Origin: Salvelinus alpinus
Taxonomy: Eukaryota; Chordata; Actinopteri; Salmoniformes; Salmonidae
DNA length: 64,000 nt
Assembly (NCBI RefSeq): GCF_045679555.1
Contig: NC_092093.1
Coordinates: forward strand, 67,291,214 to 67,355,213
Reading direction: 5' to 3'
This document shows, piece after piece, positions 35,796 through 64,000 of this stretch. Position 1 is the stretch's first letter; each line of letters begins with the position of its first letter. The translations under genes were made by a program, and so were the position numbers. Below the pieces are notes generated by a model. It was not told where the DNA came from, made no database searches, and worked only from the letters and a program-made list of their open reading frames with translations.

Positions 35796-38723
35796 GTGAG
35801 TAGGAATTCTCTTCTCAATACTTTGTGGGTTGGTTTCCTGGACACAGATGGATCCTAGTTCTGGACAAAAAATATATGTCAAAGGAAATTCCCCACTAGG
35901 CATGCTTTTGAGTCAAGGACTATGCTTAAACGCTGTCTAGGAAACTGGCCCTATTTTGTGACTGAAATTTGCTTGTAAATCTAATTTGCGACCAAAGATG
36001 TATGGCTGGATATGTATTTTTGTCATGTAGCTGGATCACTTGAACAACTTGATTGCATATTCTTGAAGGAGAGAAGTATCAATATTTGCCATCCACGATA
36101 TTGACATGCTGTGTTCAAGCTCTCCATCATGTTTTCCTTAACAGTCTATCTTCTTTCAGAAGAGTAACACTTTACATAAACTTTTATGTTACAAAGGATA
36201 TATAAAGGATTTATAAGGAGCTTATAAACTGTTAAGCCTTTTTTAACGATCTAACAATGTTTAATAAATATAGCAAACAGTTAAGGCACATTTATTTATT
36301 TCCTGAATACTGAATACTGTTCTGGCTGGCAATAATAACATTATAATCACTGCAGTCATTAAGGCTGGATTGGAACGAAGACACAGAACTTCACATGCTG
36401 GTCTTCTTAAACCGATACTAACAGGAGACTACCTGCACCTGCATGCTAAAATAAACTTGATTGCAACGAAAAACCCACACGAATAAACCAGGGATTAAGC
36501 TGATTTTACGTTGATACCAGACAGCTGCAACTTTCCTTGTCTATGCTCTCTATTCCCGCCTCCAATGAAATATCAACCTATCAGGAGCATCGAAAACCGT
36601 AAGGCTGATGAATGTAAAATAGGTATATAGGAGTAATAGAACTATACTTTATTCAAACGTTTCATTTTAAATGGCAAAATAATACACGTGTTCCATTTGA
36701 AATAACTTTATTAGCCTACATTTTCATTTGATAAAAATTATAGATTATATAACTCATCACTATTACTTGATTTAGTTACACATTTCAAATGTTTAAAGTG
36801 CAGGCATATTTCCCACGTCTTAATAAGAAATGACTATACTTTTTAAAGATAAACTTTAATTAATGGATTAGATAACTTGGAAATGACATGTGGGGTATAT
36901 TACCACAGTAAATGTACCATGGTAAATGAGGAAAAACATTATTTGAGTTGTATGGAACGATTGTCAAATAGATAAATTGCCCTTAGTCTGTTCAATAAGT
37001 AGGATTAATTTGTTCTGATGATAATACTCACCAGAGGACTAAATAGTCCTGAAAAATGTTGCCACCAATTAGGACTTAAAGATAACCTCGACATCCGCTT
37101 TAGTGACTGATAAATCGGTGTCCAATGATGGTTGCAATTGAGATCAGCTGTGAGGTTTAATGAAATATTACGCTGGTTCGTTGCAATACGCTCGCAAGCT
37201 CACTATTTACCAAGCACCAAAATAATAATTACAAAAGGTCAACCTTTGCGTTATAACTGTTTATTACAAATGTATAAAATATGTAAAAACGAATAAGGAA
37301 CCGTTAATGTAACTACTTTTAAACCCTTTATAAATGAATACATTAACGTAAGGTGCAATCTTTGGATGTGTGTAGTTTATGTGTCATTCTTTAACGACAA
37401 AACATAATACGCTAGACAAGGTGGGATCTGTTGGTGTCTGCAATATGAATTATGTGAGAAACGGCGGTGGAAACACCTCAATATGCAAATATTGATTGAT
37501 TTTTCAAAATCAAAAACAATTTGATCAATTTACCACAAAATCGTTTTGTTGAAATATCACCAAAAAAAGGATTTGTTGAGCAAGAGCAGTAGCAGCCAGG
37601 GACAGTGATGAGTAAATCATTTGGTGACATCTTGTGGTCTTAATGTGAATTACAGGGGGAGGGGGGGGGGGGGGGGTTACCCCAGGGGGCTAGGTACCTC
37701 CTAGTACCTTATATTGTGATGTCCTCCCACTACAACTTGTGAAAGCTTGCAGTTTATTAGGCTACAGATGAAATAAATGATGATCTTGCTGTTGTGTCCA
37801 TAATAATCTCATCATGTAGGCTTTACCCGCACTGTATCTACAAGCTGTTGACTAGAACACACGTGACAAGACCAGAGTGGTCATTTTTCATGACAAAACC
37901 AACAGTTGAGTTGAAAATGTGATACATGGGAATTCAACCCCTTAAGTCATTTTTATGTACACTACATCAGCATGCTAAGTATTTTATCTGCAACAAGTCA
38001 ATTTGATGGAAAGTGGGAAATTGTGTGGGAAATTGCGCATATGGTTCTTATGCAGATTTTAGAATATTCCTATGAAAATCTGTCGCCAATTGGATGGAAA
38101 CCGAGCTGTTGATAACATCAAATCAGATGTATCATGTTAGCTCATGAATAGTGATGTGCCTGTACCAGTGGTTCCAGATTATTGTCCATCCTGAAATATT
38201 TCAATGCATTTTGACGTACTCTTGTGTATATTTCACAGATTCATTTTTTCCCATGACTTATGCCATGTTAATATGATATCTAAATATGAGAGTGACTAAC
38301 AAAATCAACGGGGGCCCCCCTAGAGGTCAGGTACTCTGGGCACAGCCCGGTCGGTAATTTGGCCAGGATTACTACAAATGTACCTAGCAGTAGACTAATA
38401 TACCAATCTAAAACATTTGAACTGACATGGGTTAATTGATGCACTACCAAGTTTTGAAATTGCACCTTGTGAATTCTGATATCCTAACTCTATACAGTAA
38501 AGTTCCTGTGAGTAAGCACTTCACTGTTATTCACCATAAAATTCGATTTGTTTGGAAGTTGAGAACCCGACTGAGTTTCGATTGATTCATTTCGAAAACA
38601 TTTTCCAGGTCCTGGGTGCGGCCCCGGTTGCAATATGTTGTGCAATTATAGATACAAGCATTTGCTGCTTGTAAATACAGTACATATCTCCTTGACCACG
38701 TTTTATCTTTTTTTGATCTACAG
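35796..38723 (+). other. f13a1-like intron 1
   Basis: 2.9 kb, GTGAGT to TACAG. AT-rich and non-coding. It has a pure G-run at 37655-37676. The stretches 36160-36300 and 37210-37370 share TTTATAA/TTAACG-type wording and may be a decayed DNA transposon, but I cannot place it. Confidence 0.6.
37655..37676 (+). repeat. Poly-G run in intron 1
   Basis: Five G, one A, then sixteen G. Possible G-quadruplex; also a likely spot for sequencing or assembly error in length. Confidence 0.9.
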
Positions 38724-38755
38724 AACAGCAAAAACTGTTGACCCCTGCTTTCAAC

Positions 38756-56162
<17,407 letters not shown>

Positions 56163-56319
56163 GCATTCCCCAGGAAGCCCTTCCCACCTGCTAATCGCCT
56201 GCCATCGACCAGAGAACCATGGACGAATAGATGCTCTTGTGTAGATTTGAAAGGATTTGATTGCTGGATAAGCAATTCCATCTAGCCTATGAGAGGGTGA
56301 GGGCGAGCAAATAACATAC

Positions 56320-57608
56320 CCCTTACGGAAAAAACACATGATTCACAGGTGAAATTTCCACCTGGGAAATCATGTGAAACCATGTTTTTTTGGAACACTG
56401 AAGTTTACATGTGGATTTTACATGTGATCACATAACCTTTCACGTGAATATTTTTCAAATGAGATTCCACAGATGATGCCCTGCAAACAAAATTGAGTCG
56501 TTAGGATACACACAAACAGTGCTTTTAACATACAGTGTTTTCAACGCACATATTTGACACACATGATTACATTGTGTATGTATATTTATACAGTAATTAT
56601 TATTCAACATGTCCTCAGCTGGGTTTTGAACTCACAAACTCTTGGTTCACGCCATCCCGACCTTCCTGCTACACCATCAAGTCGGTGTCAATTACAGATT
56701 GAACCTGTATTCCTACACTTTGGGTTTAAGTCAAGTAAATATTAGTTTTTTATAAAAAACATTATAGTTATCGTAGTGATTCAGGAGTAACATTAAAACA
56801 GAATATTATCCACCAAAAACAGTAGACAACTATTCAGAAAACTATACTTATTCTGAAATAACTGTATGAAATATATGGTGAGAGAATAATCAGATTAACT
56901 AAAATAGAAGTGCAGATGGCACTCTTTTGCTAAGTGCAGACAGGTATTATAGGTAATGAATGTGTAGAGGAATGCTATAGACTTTGATGGGCAGCAGAAA
57001 GATCAGCGTAACCCAGAGGTTGTACATTCTAATCCCAGGTGGGGTCATATTGAAAAGTCACTACTAAGTGATCATGTCCCAATGTAATCATGTTGTCATT
57101 GATTAAATATTTTGTACACTATTTTAGCTGAATAGTGTACCATTTACTTTAAAACCCACATATCATTTGATTCCCTTGCACAAAAATACATGCAGAATCA
57201 CATTTTCACATGTGAAGTAGCTGTTTTCACATGTTGAGCTGAAATGTTCACATAAAAAAAAAGAAAGAGACTTGAGGTCAGTTGTTCACATATGAAAACA
57301 CATGTTCACATGTATTCAATGTAGAGTTCACATGTTAACACCACCTTTTCACATATGAGGAGAATAACATACTTTCACCTCACATGTGGAATTTATTTCT
57401 CATGTGTGAAAACGTTCACATAGGAAAATCAAACTCTCAAATGTGTAGTTTCATGTTATCATATGTTGACATTTTGCATCCCCATGTTGTCACATTTATT
57501 TCACGAGATCATGTTTTCCCATGTGTAGTTTCATGTTATCAGATGTTGCTTTTACATGTTGTCACAGATGTTATCACATGTGAAATGTATGTGATTTCTC
57601 TGTAAGGG
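56320..57608 (+). mobile_element. ACATGTG-rich terminal-inverted-repeat element, copy in the 3' UTR or flank
   Basis: About 1.29 kb, from CCCTTACGGAAAAAACAC to TTCTCTGTAAGGG. Same family and orientation as 44020-45321 and alike along the length. Contains GGTGGGGTCATATTGAAAAG and many ACATGTG palindromes. It starts 158 bp after the f13a1 stop, so it is either in the 3' UTR or just past it. Confidence 0.75.
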
Positions 57609-57825
57609 ATTGCTTACACCGATAAGATTTTTTACAGAAAGGGCTAGGGGCTAGGAGTTGAGGGCCAAATCGCAATAAGCGCATCAGTTTATCTTATTAT
57701 TTCTTCTGCATTGCCAAATATCAATCAAATCAATGTATTTTCAGGCATTGGTGACACTTAAAGTTGAAGGGCACCTACATAAGGACTTCATCACACATTC
57801 ATTAGCCATATATGCCACAAGCTGA

Positions 57826-58030
57826 CTTTATTTAACTAGGCAAGTTAATTAAGAACACATTTTTATTTACAATGACGGCCTACCCCGGCCAAACCCGGAC
57901 GACGCTGGGCCAATTGTGCGCCGCCGAATGGGACTCCCAATCACGGGCAGATGTGATACAGCCTGGATACGAACCAGGGACTGTAGTGATGCTTCTTGCA
58001 CCGAGATGCAGTGCCTTAGACCGCTGTGAC
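57826..58030 (-). mobile_element. tRNA-derived salmonid SINE (HpaI-like), copy 2
   Basis: Same family as 39330-39573: the plus strand shows TTTAACTAGGCAAGTTAATT, GACGACGCTGGGCCAATTGTG and GCCTGGATACGAACCAGGG. The tRNA-like head is truncated at the 58030 end. Confidence 0.75.
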
Positions 58031-59080
58031 CTCTTTGATATGTCACAGTATCATCACCTAAACTGCATGTCGACTCTAAACATCCTGTGTAAACTTGCAG
58101 TTGTTGACGTAGTTTTTTCATAAAAGTTAACCCTTCACTAGTGTTACCAAAGACTCTCATGGATGAAAAACGTTCAAAAGTTATGATCTATATGGAAATG
58201 ATGGATAGAGTTTTTTATGCATTCTAATTAGATTACATTTATATCTCAGGGATTTCATTTGGTTTCGAATCAGCCGACTCAGATTCGGTTTCTGTTATTT
58301 TCGATATTACAAACCTTTGCTGACTGTAAATTTCTCATACAATCATGACCTTCAATTTAATCAACGGTCCAGTGTTATCTGCAGTAGATTTTAATCAAGC
58401 AGAAAAGGTACTGCATTTACAGAAGCTATGCGTATTTGGGAAACAACGTAAAAAATTATTCTTTAGACTGGGATTTTGGTTGCCAAAACATTGCACATCA
58501 CCCACCTATTATGCATATATAAAGAATTTAATTGTATAACGTAAAAAAGAAAAAGTCACAATGTAAAGCCGTATGTGGGCACCATTCCTCAGTTATTTTG
58601 TTTGATAGGATTTTGTATAACCAGTAATATTGGAAAACCATCATTTTTGGCTTTGCATCAAACTAAACATTTTAATTCACTGCCATTAACTGTTTATAAC
58701 ATTTCAGCTGTGCACTGCTTTTGATTAACAATAAAATCATTTTCAAAATCAATACTGTTGTCACACCATTACATTTTTTTGTATCATTTAGTATTTTAAA
58801 ACATTTCCGGATGGAGTGGGACTGCCAATATCATTGTTATGTTCACTGGTCCCATTTCATGAAAAAATTCTAAAACACATTACAAACACTCCAATTTTTT
58901 TATGACCAAAACAACGGGCTTGAACATAGTGCTAAAAAACATTCAGACCATCAACTAGACACAGGTTCCATATTAACCACTGTAAATGAATTTGAGGAAG
59001 AACAAAAAATGTAACTATTCATTCAAATAAGTGTATCGCCCTGACCTTAGAGATCCTTATTATTCTCTATGTTTGGTTAG
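58031..59080. other. Non-coding stretch downstream of f13a1
   Basis: AT-rich. Apart from the candidate poly(A) signal I see no gene, no splice signals with coding sequence, and no repeat that I can name. Confidence 0.45.
58730..58735 (+). terminator. Candidate poly(A) signal AATAAA
   Basis: The first clean AATAAA downstream of the f13a1 stop that has a T-rich stretch after it (TTTTTTGTATC). It would imply a ~2.6 kb 3' UTR containing two inserted repeats, so it is tentative. Confidence 0.25.
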
Positions 59081-60612
59081 GTCAGTGTGTGACTCGGGTG
59101 GGAAAATCTATGTTTTCTATTTCTTTGTGTTTTTGGCTGAGTATGGTTCCCAATCAGAGGCAGCTGTCTATCGTTGTCTCTGATTGGGGATTATATATAA
59201 ATTGTCATTTTCCTTTTGGGTTTTGTGGGATCTTGTTTTCTGTTTAGTGTTTTTTTGCCTGACAGAACTGTTTGCTTTTGTTTTTTGACTTATTTTGTTT
59301 GAGTGTTCATGAATATTTTCCACGCTTCCACTCTTCCTACCACAAACGAGAGCCGTAACAGAAGATCCCACCAAAAACGGACCCAGCAGCGTGGCCAGGA
59401 TGAGTGGACATGGGAGGAGATCATGAATGGAGAAGGACCCTGGACGCGGGTAGGAGAGTATCGCCGTTCAAGGTAGCAGATGGAGGCAGCGAAAGCAGAA
59501 CGGCGACGATACGAGGAATTAGAGCAACGGAGCAAGCACGAGAGGCAGCCCCCAAAAATGTTTTGGGGGGGAACACGGGGAGATTGGCGGAGTCAGGTTT
59601 TAGACCTGAGCCAACTCCCCGTGCTTACCGTCGGGAGAGTGTGACTGGTTAGGCACCGTGTTATGCGGTGATGCGCACTGTGTCTCCAGTGCGCACTCAC
59701 AGCCCGGTGCGCTCTGTGCCAGCTCCTCGCAATTGCCGTGCTAGAGTGGGCATCCAGCCAGGACGGATTGTGCCAGCTCAGCAGTCCTGGTCTCCAGTGC
59801 GTCTCCTCGGTCCAGGATATCCTGTGCCAGCTCTACGCACGGTATCCCCAGTTCGCCAGCACCACCCAGTGCAGCCTGTGCCAGCTCCCCGCACTTTCCG
59901 TGCTACAGGAGGTATTCAGCCAGGACGCGTTGTGCCAGTTCTGCGCTCCAGACCTCCGGTGCGCCTCCACGGTCCAGTGTGTCTTGCGCCAGCTCTACGC
60001 ACTATGCCTCCAGTGCGCCTTCATAGCCCAGTGCGTCCTGTGCCAGCTCTCCACACTCACCGAGCTAAAGTGGGAATCCAGCCAGGATGTGTTGTGGCAG
60101 CTCCACTCACTAGGCTGCCAGTACGTCTCCTCAGTCTGGTGAGACCTGTTCCGGCTCCACGTACAAAGCCTCCTGTGATGATCCATGGCCCGAAGCCTCC
60201 AGTGATAATCCATGGCACGAAGCCTCCAGTGATAATCCATGGCACGAAGCCTCCAGTGATGATCCATGGCACGAAGCCTCCAATGATGATCCATGGCACG
60301 AAGCCTCCAGTGATGATCCATGGCCCGAAGCCTCCAGTGATGATCCATGGCCCGGAGCCTGCAGTGATGATCCATGGCATGAAGCCTGCAGTGACGATCC
60401 AGGGAAAGGAGCCTCCAGCGACGGTCCCCAGTCCGGAGCCTCCAGCGACGGTCCGCAGTCCGGAGAATCCAGCGACGGTCCCCAGTCCGGAGCCTCCAGC
60501 GACGGTCCCCAGTCCGGAGCCTCCAGCGACGGTCCCCAGTCCGGAGAATCCAGCGACGGTCCCCAGCCCGGAGACTCCAGCGACGGTCCACAGCCCGGAG
60601 CCTTCAGCGAGA
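59081..60612 (+). mobile_element. Retroelement-like fossil with Pro-rich repeat open frame
   Basis: The left part (from GTGTGTGACTCGGGTGGG) has a TATA-like stretch near 59190 and looks like an LTR known from salmonid genomes. It is followed by an internal region beginning near 59360. A 317-codon open frame (59668-60621) encodes degenerate PVRLHSPVRPVPAPR-type repeats and then 9-residue repeats. Family not resolved; broken, and truncated on the right by a Tc1 element. Confidence 0.5.
60170..60605 (+). repeat. Two adjoining 27-bp repeat arrays
   Basis: First array to ~60410: 9-residue unit KPPVMIHGT. Second array: unit EPPATVPSP. Both units share the CCTCCAG-GA core, so they likely diverged from one 27-bp ancestor. 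The reading frame is kept throughout, and the opposite strand is open as well. Confidence 0.9.
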
Positions 60613-60653
60613 AATGTATAAATATAAATAAACAGAAATACTTTATTTACATA
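60613..60653 (+). mobile_element. Left stub of an older Tc1/mariner element
   Basis: AACAGAAATACTTTATTTAC followed by the TA where the Sleeping Beauty-type element is inserted. The sequence resumes in register at 62279 (AGTATTCAGACCC). Confidence 0.65.
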
Positions 60654-62276
60654 CAGTTGAAGTCGAAAGTTTACATGCACTTAGGTTGGAGTCAATAAAA
60701 CTTGTTTTTCAACCACTCCACAAATTTCTTGTTAACAAACTATAGTTTTGGCAAGTAGGTTAGGACATCTACTTTGTGCATGATACAAGTCATTTTTCCA
60801 ACAATTGTTTACAGACAGATTATTTCACTTATAATTCACTGTATCACAATTCCAGTGGGTCAGAAGTTAACATTCACTAAGTTGACTGTGCCTTTAAACA
60901 GCTTGGAAAATTCCAGAAAATGATGTCATGGCTTTAGAAGCTTCTGATAGGCTTATTGACATCATTTGAGTCAATTGGAGGTGTACCTACCTCAATTGGA
61001 GGTGTACTCAGTGCCTCTTTGCTTGACATCATGGGACAATCAAAAGAAATCAGCCAAGACCTCAGAAAAGAAATTGTAGACCGCCACAAGTCTGGTTCAT
61101 CCTTGGGAGCAATTTCCAAATGCCTGAAGGTACCACTTTCATCTGTACAAACAATAGCACGCAAGTATAAACACCATGGGCCCACGCAGACGTCATAGCT
61201 CTCAGGAAGGAGACACGTTCTGTCTCCTAGAGATGAACGTACTTTGGTGCAAAAAGTCCAAATCAATCCCAGAACAACAACAAAGGACCTTGTGAAGATG
61301 CTGGAGGAAACAGGTACAAATGTATCTATATCCACAGCAAAACGAGTCCTGTATCGACATAACCCGAAAGGCCGCTCAGCAAGGAAGTAGCCACTGCTCC
61401 AAAACCGCCATAAAAAAGCCAGATTACGGTTTGCAACTGCACATGGGGACAAAGATCATACTTTTTGGAGAAATGTCCTCTGGTCTGATGAAACAAAAAT
61501 AGAACTGTTCGGCCATAATGACCATTGTTACGTTTGGAGAAAAAAAGGGGGAGGCTTGCAAGCTGAAGAACACCATCCCAACCGTGAAGCACGGGGGTGG
61601 CAGCATCATCTTGTAGGGCTGCTTTGCTGCAGGAGGGACCGGGGCACTTCACAAAATAAATGGCATCATGAGGAAGAAAAAATATGTGTATATATTGAAG
61701 CAACATCTCAAGACATCAGTCAGGAAGTTAAAGCTTGGACGCAAATGGGTCTTCCAAATGGACAATGACCCCAAGCATACTTCCAAAGTTGTGGCAAAAT
61801 GGTTTAAGGACAACAAAGTCAAGGTATTGGAGTGTTCATCACAAAGCCCTGACCTCAATCCTAGAGAACATTTGTGGGCAGATCTAAAAAAGCGTGTGCG
61901 AGCAAGGAGGCCTACAAACCTGACTCAGTTACACCAGCTCTGTCATGAGGAATGGGCCAAAATTCACCCAACTTATTGTGGGAAGCTTGTGGAAGGCTAC
62001 CTGAAATGTTTGACCCAAGTTAAACAATTTAAAGGCAATGCTACCAAATACTAATTGAGTGTATGTAAACTTCTGACCCACTGGGAATGTAATGAAAGAA
62101 AGAAAAGCTGAAATAAATCACTCTCTGTACTATTATTCTTACATTTCACATTCTTTTGGTGGTGATCTTAACAGATCTAAGACAGGGAATTTTTACTATG
62201 ATTAAATGTCAGGAATTATGAAAACTGAGTTTAAATGTATTTGGCTAAGGTGTATGTAAACTTCCTACTTCAACTG
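60654..62276 (+). mobile_element. Sleeping Beauty-family Tc1/mariner element, near full length
   Basis: 1623 bp, from CAGTTGAAGTCGAAAG to CTTCAACTG with TA on both sides. IR/DR organisation: outer repeats at both ends plus inner direct repeats near 60853 (CCAGTGGGTCAGAAG) and 62056-62086. Transposase starts at 61031 (MGQSKEISQDLRKE, with KYKHHGPTQ) but meets a stop at 61196. WSDETKIELFGHND, QMDNDPKHTS and a SPDLNPREHLW segment (DD34E residues) survive in separate frames. The last 129 codons (61668-62054) are open and end GNATKY. A defective copy. Confidence 0.95.
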
Positions 62277-62278
62277 TA

Positions 62279-63105
62279 AGTATTCAGACCCTTTGCTATG
62301 AGACTCAAAATTGAGCTCAGGTGCATCCTGTTTCCATTGATCATCCTTGAGATTCTTCCACAACTTGATTGGAGAACACCTGATTTAAATTCTATGTATT
62401 GGACATGACTTGAAAAGGCACACACCTGTCTATATATGGTCCCACAGTTGACAGTGCATGTCAGAGCAAAAACCAAGCCATGAGGTTGAAGAAATTGTCC
62501 ATAGAGCTCCGAGACAGGATTGTGTTGAAGCACAGATCTGGGGAAGGGTACCAAAACATTTCTGGAGCATTGAAGGTCCCCAAGAACACAGTGGCCCCCA
62601 TCATTCTTAAATTGAAGAAGTTTGGACCCACCAAGACTCTTCCTAGAGCTGGCTGCCCGGCCAAACTGAGCAATCGGGGAGAAGGGCCATGGACAAGGAG
62701 GTGACCTAGAACCCAATGGTCACTCTGACAGAGCTCCAGAGTTCATCTGTGGAGATGAGAGATCCTTCCAGAAGGAGAAACAAGATTCTCTGGTCTGATG
62801 AAACCAAGATTGATCTCTTTGGCCTGAATGCCAAGCGTCACGTCTTGAGGAAACCTGGCACCATCCCTACGGTGAAGCATGCTGGTGGAAGCATCATGCT
62901 GTGAAGATGCTTTTCAGTTGCAGGGACAGGGAGACTAGTCAGTATCAAATCAAAGATGAAGGGAGCAAAGTGCAGAGTGATCCTTGATGAAATTCGTTTC
63001 TAGAGCGCTCAGGACCTTAGACTGGGGCGAAGGTTCACCTTCTAACAGGACAATGACCCTAAACACACATCCAAGACAACACAGGAGTCTCTGAATAAAA
63101 CCTAT
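62279..63105 (+). mobile_element. Older Tc1/mariner element, right part, internally deleted
   Basis: Continues the stub at 60613-60653. Transposase N-terminus at 62480-62704 (MRLKKLSIELRDRIV, HRSGEGYQNISGALKVPKNTV), then a jump to KILWSDETKIDLFGLNAKRH at ~62780, showing an internal loss of ~200 bp. A DNDPKHTSKTTQE-like segment follows near 63050, then the element breaks off. Same family as 48284-48678. Confidence 0.85.
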
Positions 63106-64000
63106 TATTTGTTCGTTTGATTAGTGCTCTTCTGCAATCATTTATTCTGTAATCTTTATGTAAGGCAAGGATACATTTAACACTTTACACAGTAGACTTG
63201 GAAAAACTTTTCATAACCCTAAATAATCAGAGTATTTTTTTAATCTACGAAACAGACACGAATATGCATAGTTAGATAGCTTTCTTCACTAATCCCTACT
63301 CAGAAACCGTTCTCTCTATGTATTCTAGTGAGTCTGAGAAAATATACATTGAAAGTGCACCATATTTAAAGGGATTGCTTTTGATAAATGTACTGAAACC
63401 CTTATTGAATGAAAACTCCATGAGAAAATATGTTGGCCAACAAGTAGGAAGGTTCGGTGGATGAAAGAAATGTATTCAGTGCACACAAGGGAGCCACACC
63501 CAAAGAGTACGCTGTGTGCCTACATACGGTAATTCTGAACACCAAATACTGGTAAGTTCTTAAATCAAAATGTGTATAAAAGGCAGAGATTTCTGAAGTC
63601 TGAATTGGCCCCCGATTGAACATTCTCTCTGCGTGATGTTTTGGTAAATTCATGTTACGTATTCGGCCGTTGTATGAACGATGCATCTTTAAAACACTTG
63701 TAATGTATTGCTATCAGGGAACCGGGCCCTGGGTGGGAAAGGTACAGAAGTAGGACTAAGGGCAGGTGTCAGGGGACACCAATCCGAGCAGGTAGGGGTT
63801 GACTTCAGACAGCCTGATGCTAGATAGAGGGGATCAGGACCCCTCATGTAGTGGGGATGAAGCAGAAAAAAGAAAGATGGAGTTATTAATGGCAGCAGGG
63901 ATAGAAATCAAGTACATATTACACATCATACCTAGCACATACGCTGAATGTGCAGAACAGTAACACAACTAAAATGACAATGTAGTAGAGTAAATGCTGT
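63106..64000. other. Right edge, unassigned
   Basis: No supportable gene. A TATAAAAGGCAGAG motif near 63577 and GGGAACCGGGCCCTGGGTGG near 63718 give a faint LTR-like impression, but no ends or internal genes are visible. Confidence 0.3.

Noticed and set aside
60934-61452. 172-codon minus-strand open frame over the Sleeping Beauty-family element
   Set aside because: Antisense to the transposase reading direction; no recognised protein.
63402-64000. LTR or gene at the right edge
   Set aside because: One TATA-like motif and a GC-rich patch are not enough; no ends, duplication or coding sequence visible.

Overview
The window looks like a piece of a salmonid fish chromosome (Salmo, Oncorhynchus, Salvelinus or a close relative). 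The evidence is a Tc1/mariner element of the Sleeping Beauty family, two copies of the tRNA-derived salmonid SINE, several other fish DNA transposons, and a vertebrate gene with GT-AG introns. The assignment rests on recognising repeat families by eye.

Left half (1-32545): a head-to-tail array of a ~1.84 kb unit, 17 units plus a partial eighteenth. It is cut by the window edge on the left and by a 100-N assembly gap (32546-32645) on the right. Every unit carries the same three recognisable pieces: a tRNA-Arg(CCG)-like gene on the + strand, one exon of a ZFAND1-like gene on the - strand, and a remnant of an internally deleted Tc1 transposon on the - strand. Six of the 18 tRNA copies can form a fully paired cloverleaf; the others fall into shared variant classes. 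Unit 3 carries a perfect 124-bp foldback palindrome. Shared variants repeat at offsets of 2, 4 and 5 units, which points to block duplication. Unit 18, next to the gap, is clearly the most diverged.

Middle (32646-35700): repeats only. They include a solo-LTR-like fossil with an internal 34-bp minisatellite, a reversed copy of an ACATGTG-rich inverted-repeat element, a 48-bp minisatellite, and a small dispersed repeat.

Gene (about 35745-56162, + strand): a complete 15-exon transglutaminase that I read as a coagulation factor XIII A chain (f13a1-like). Exon 1 is non-coding behind a TATA box. The 14 coding exons join in frame to 734 codons plus a stop; human F13A has 732 residues. The Cys317/His379/Asp404 triad and a thrombin-type site (IPR|G after Arg46) are intact. 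The introns are full of transposons and satellites, and the last intron is a (TG)n tract that runs into the 3' splice site.

Right end (56163-64000): a second full copy of the ACATGTG-rich element, a SINE, a retroelement-like fossil with a long Pro-rich open frame made of 27-bp repeats, and a Sleeping Beauty-family element inserted inside an older Tc1 element. The last ~900 bp hold nothing I can name with confidence.
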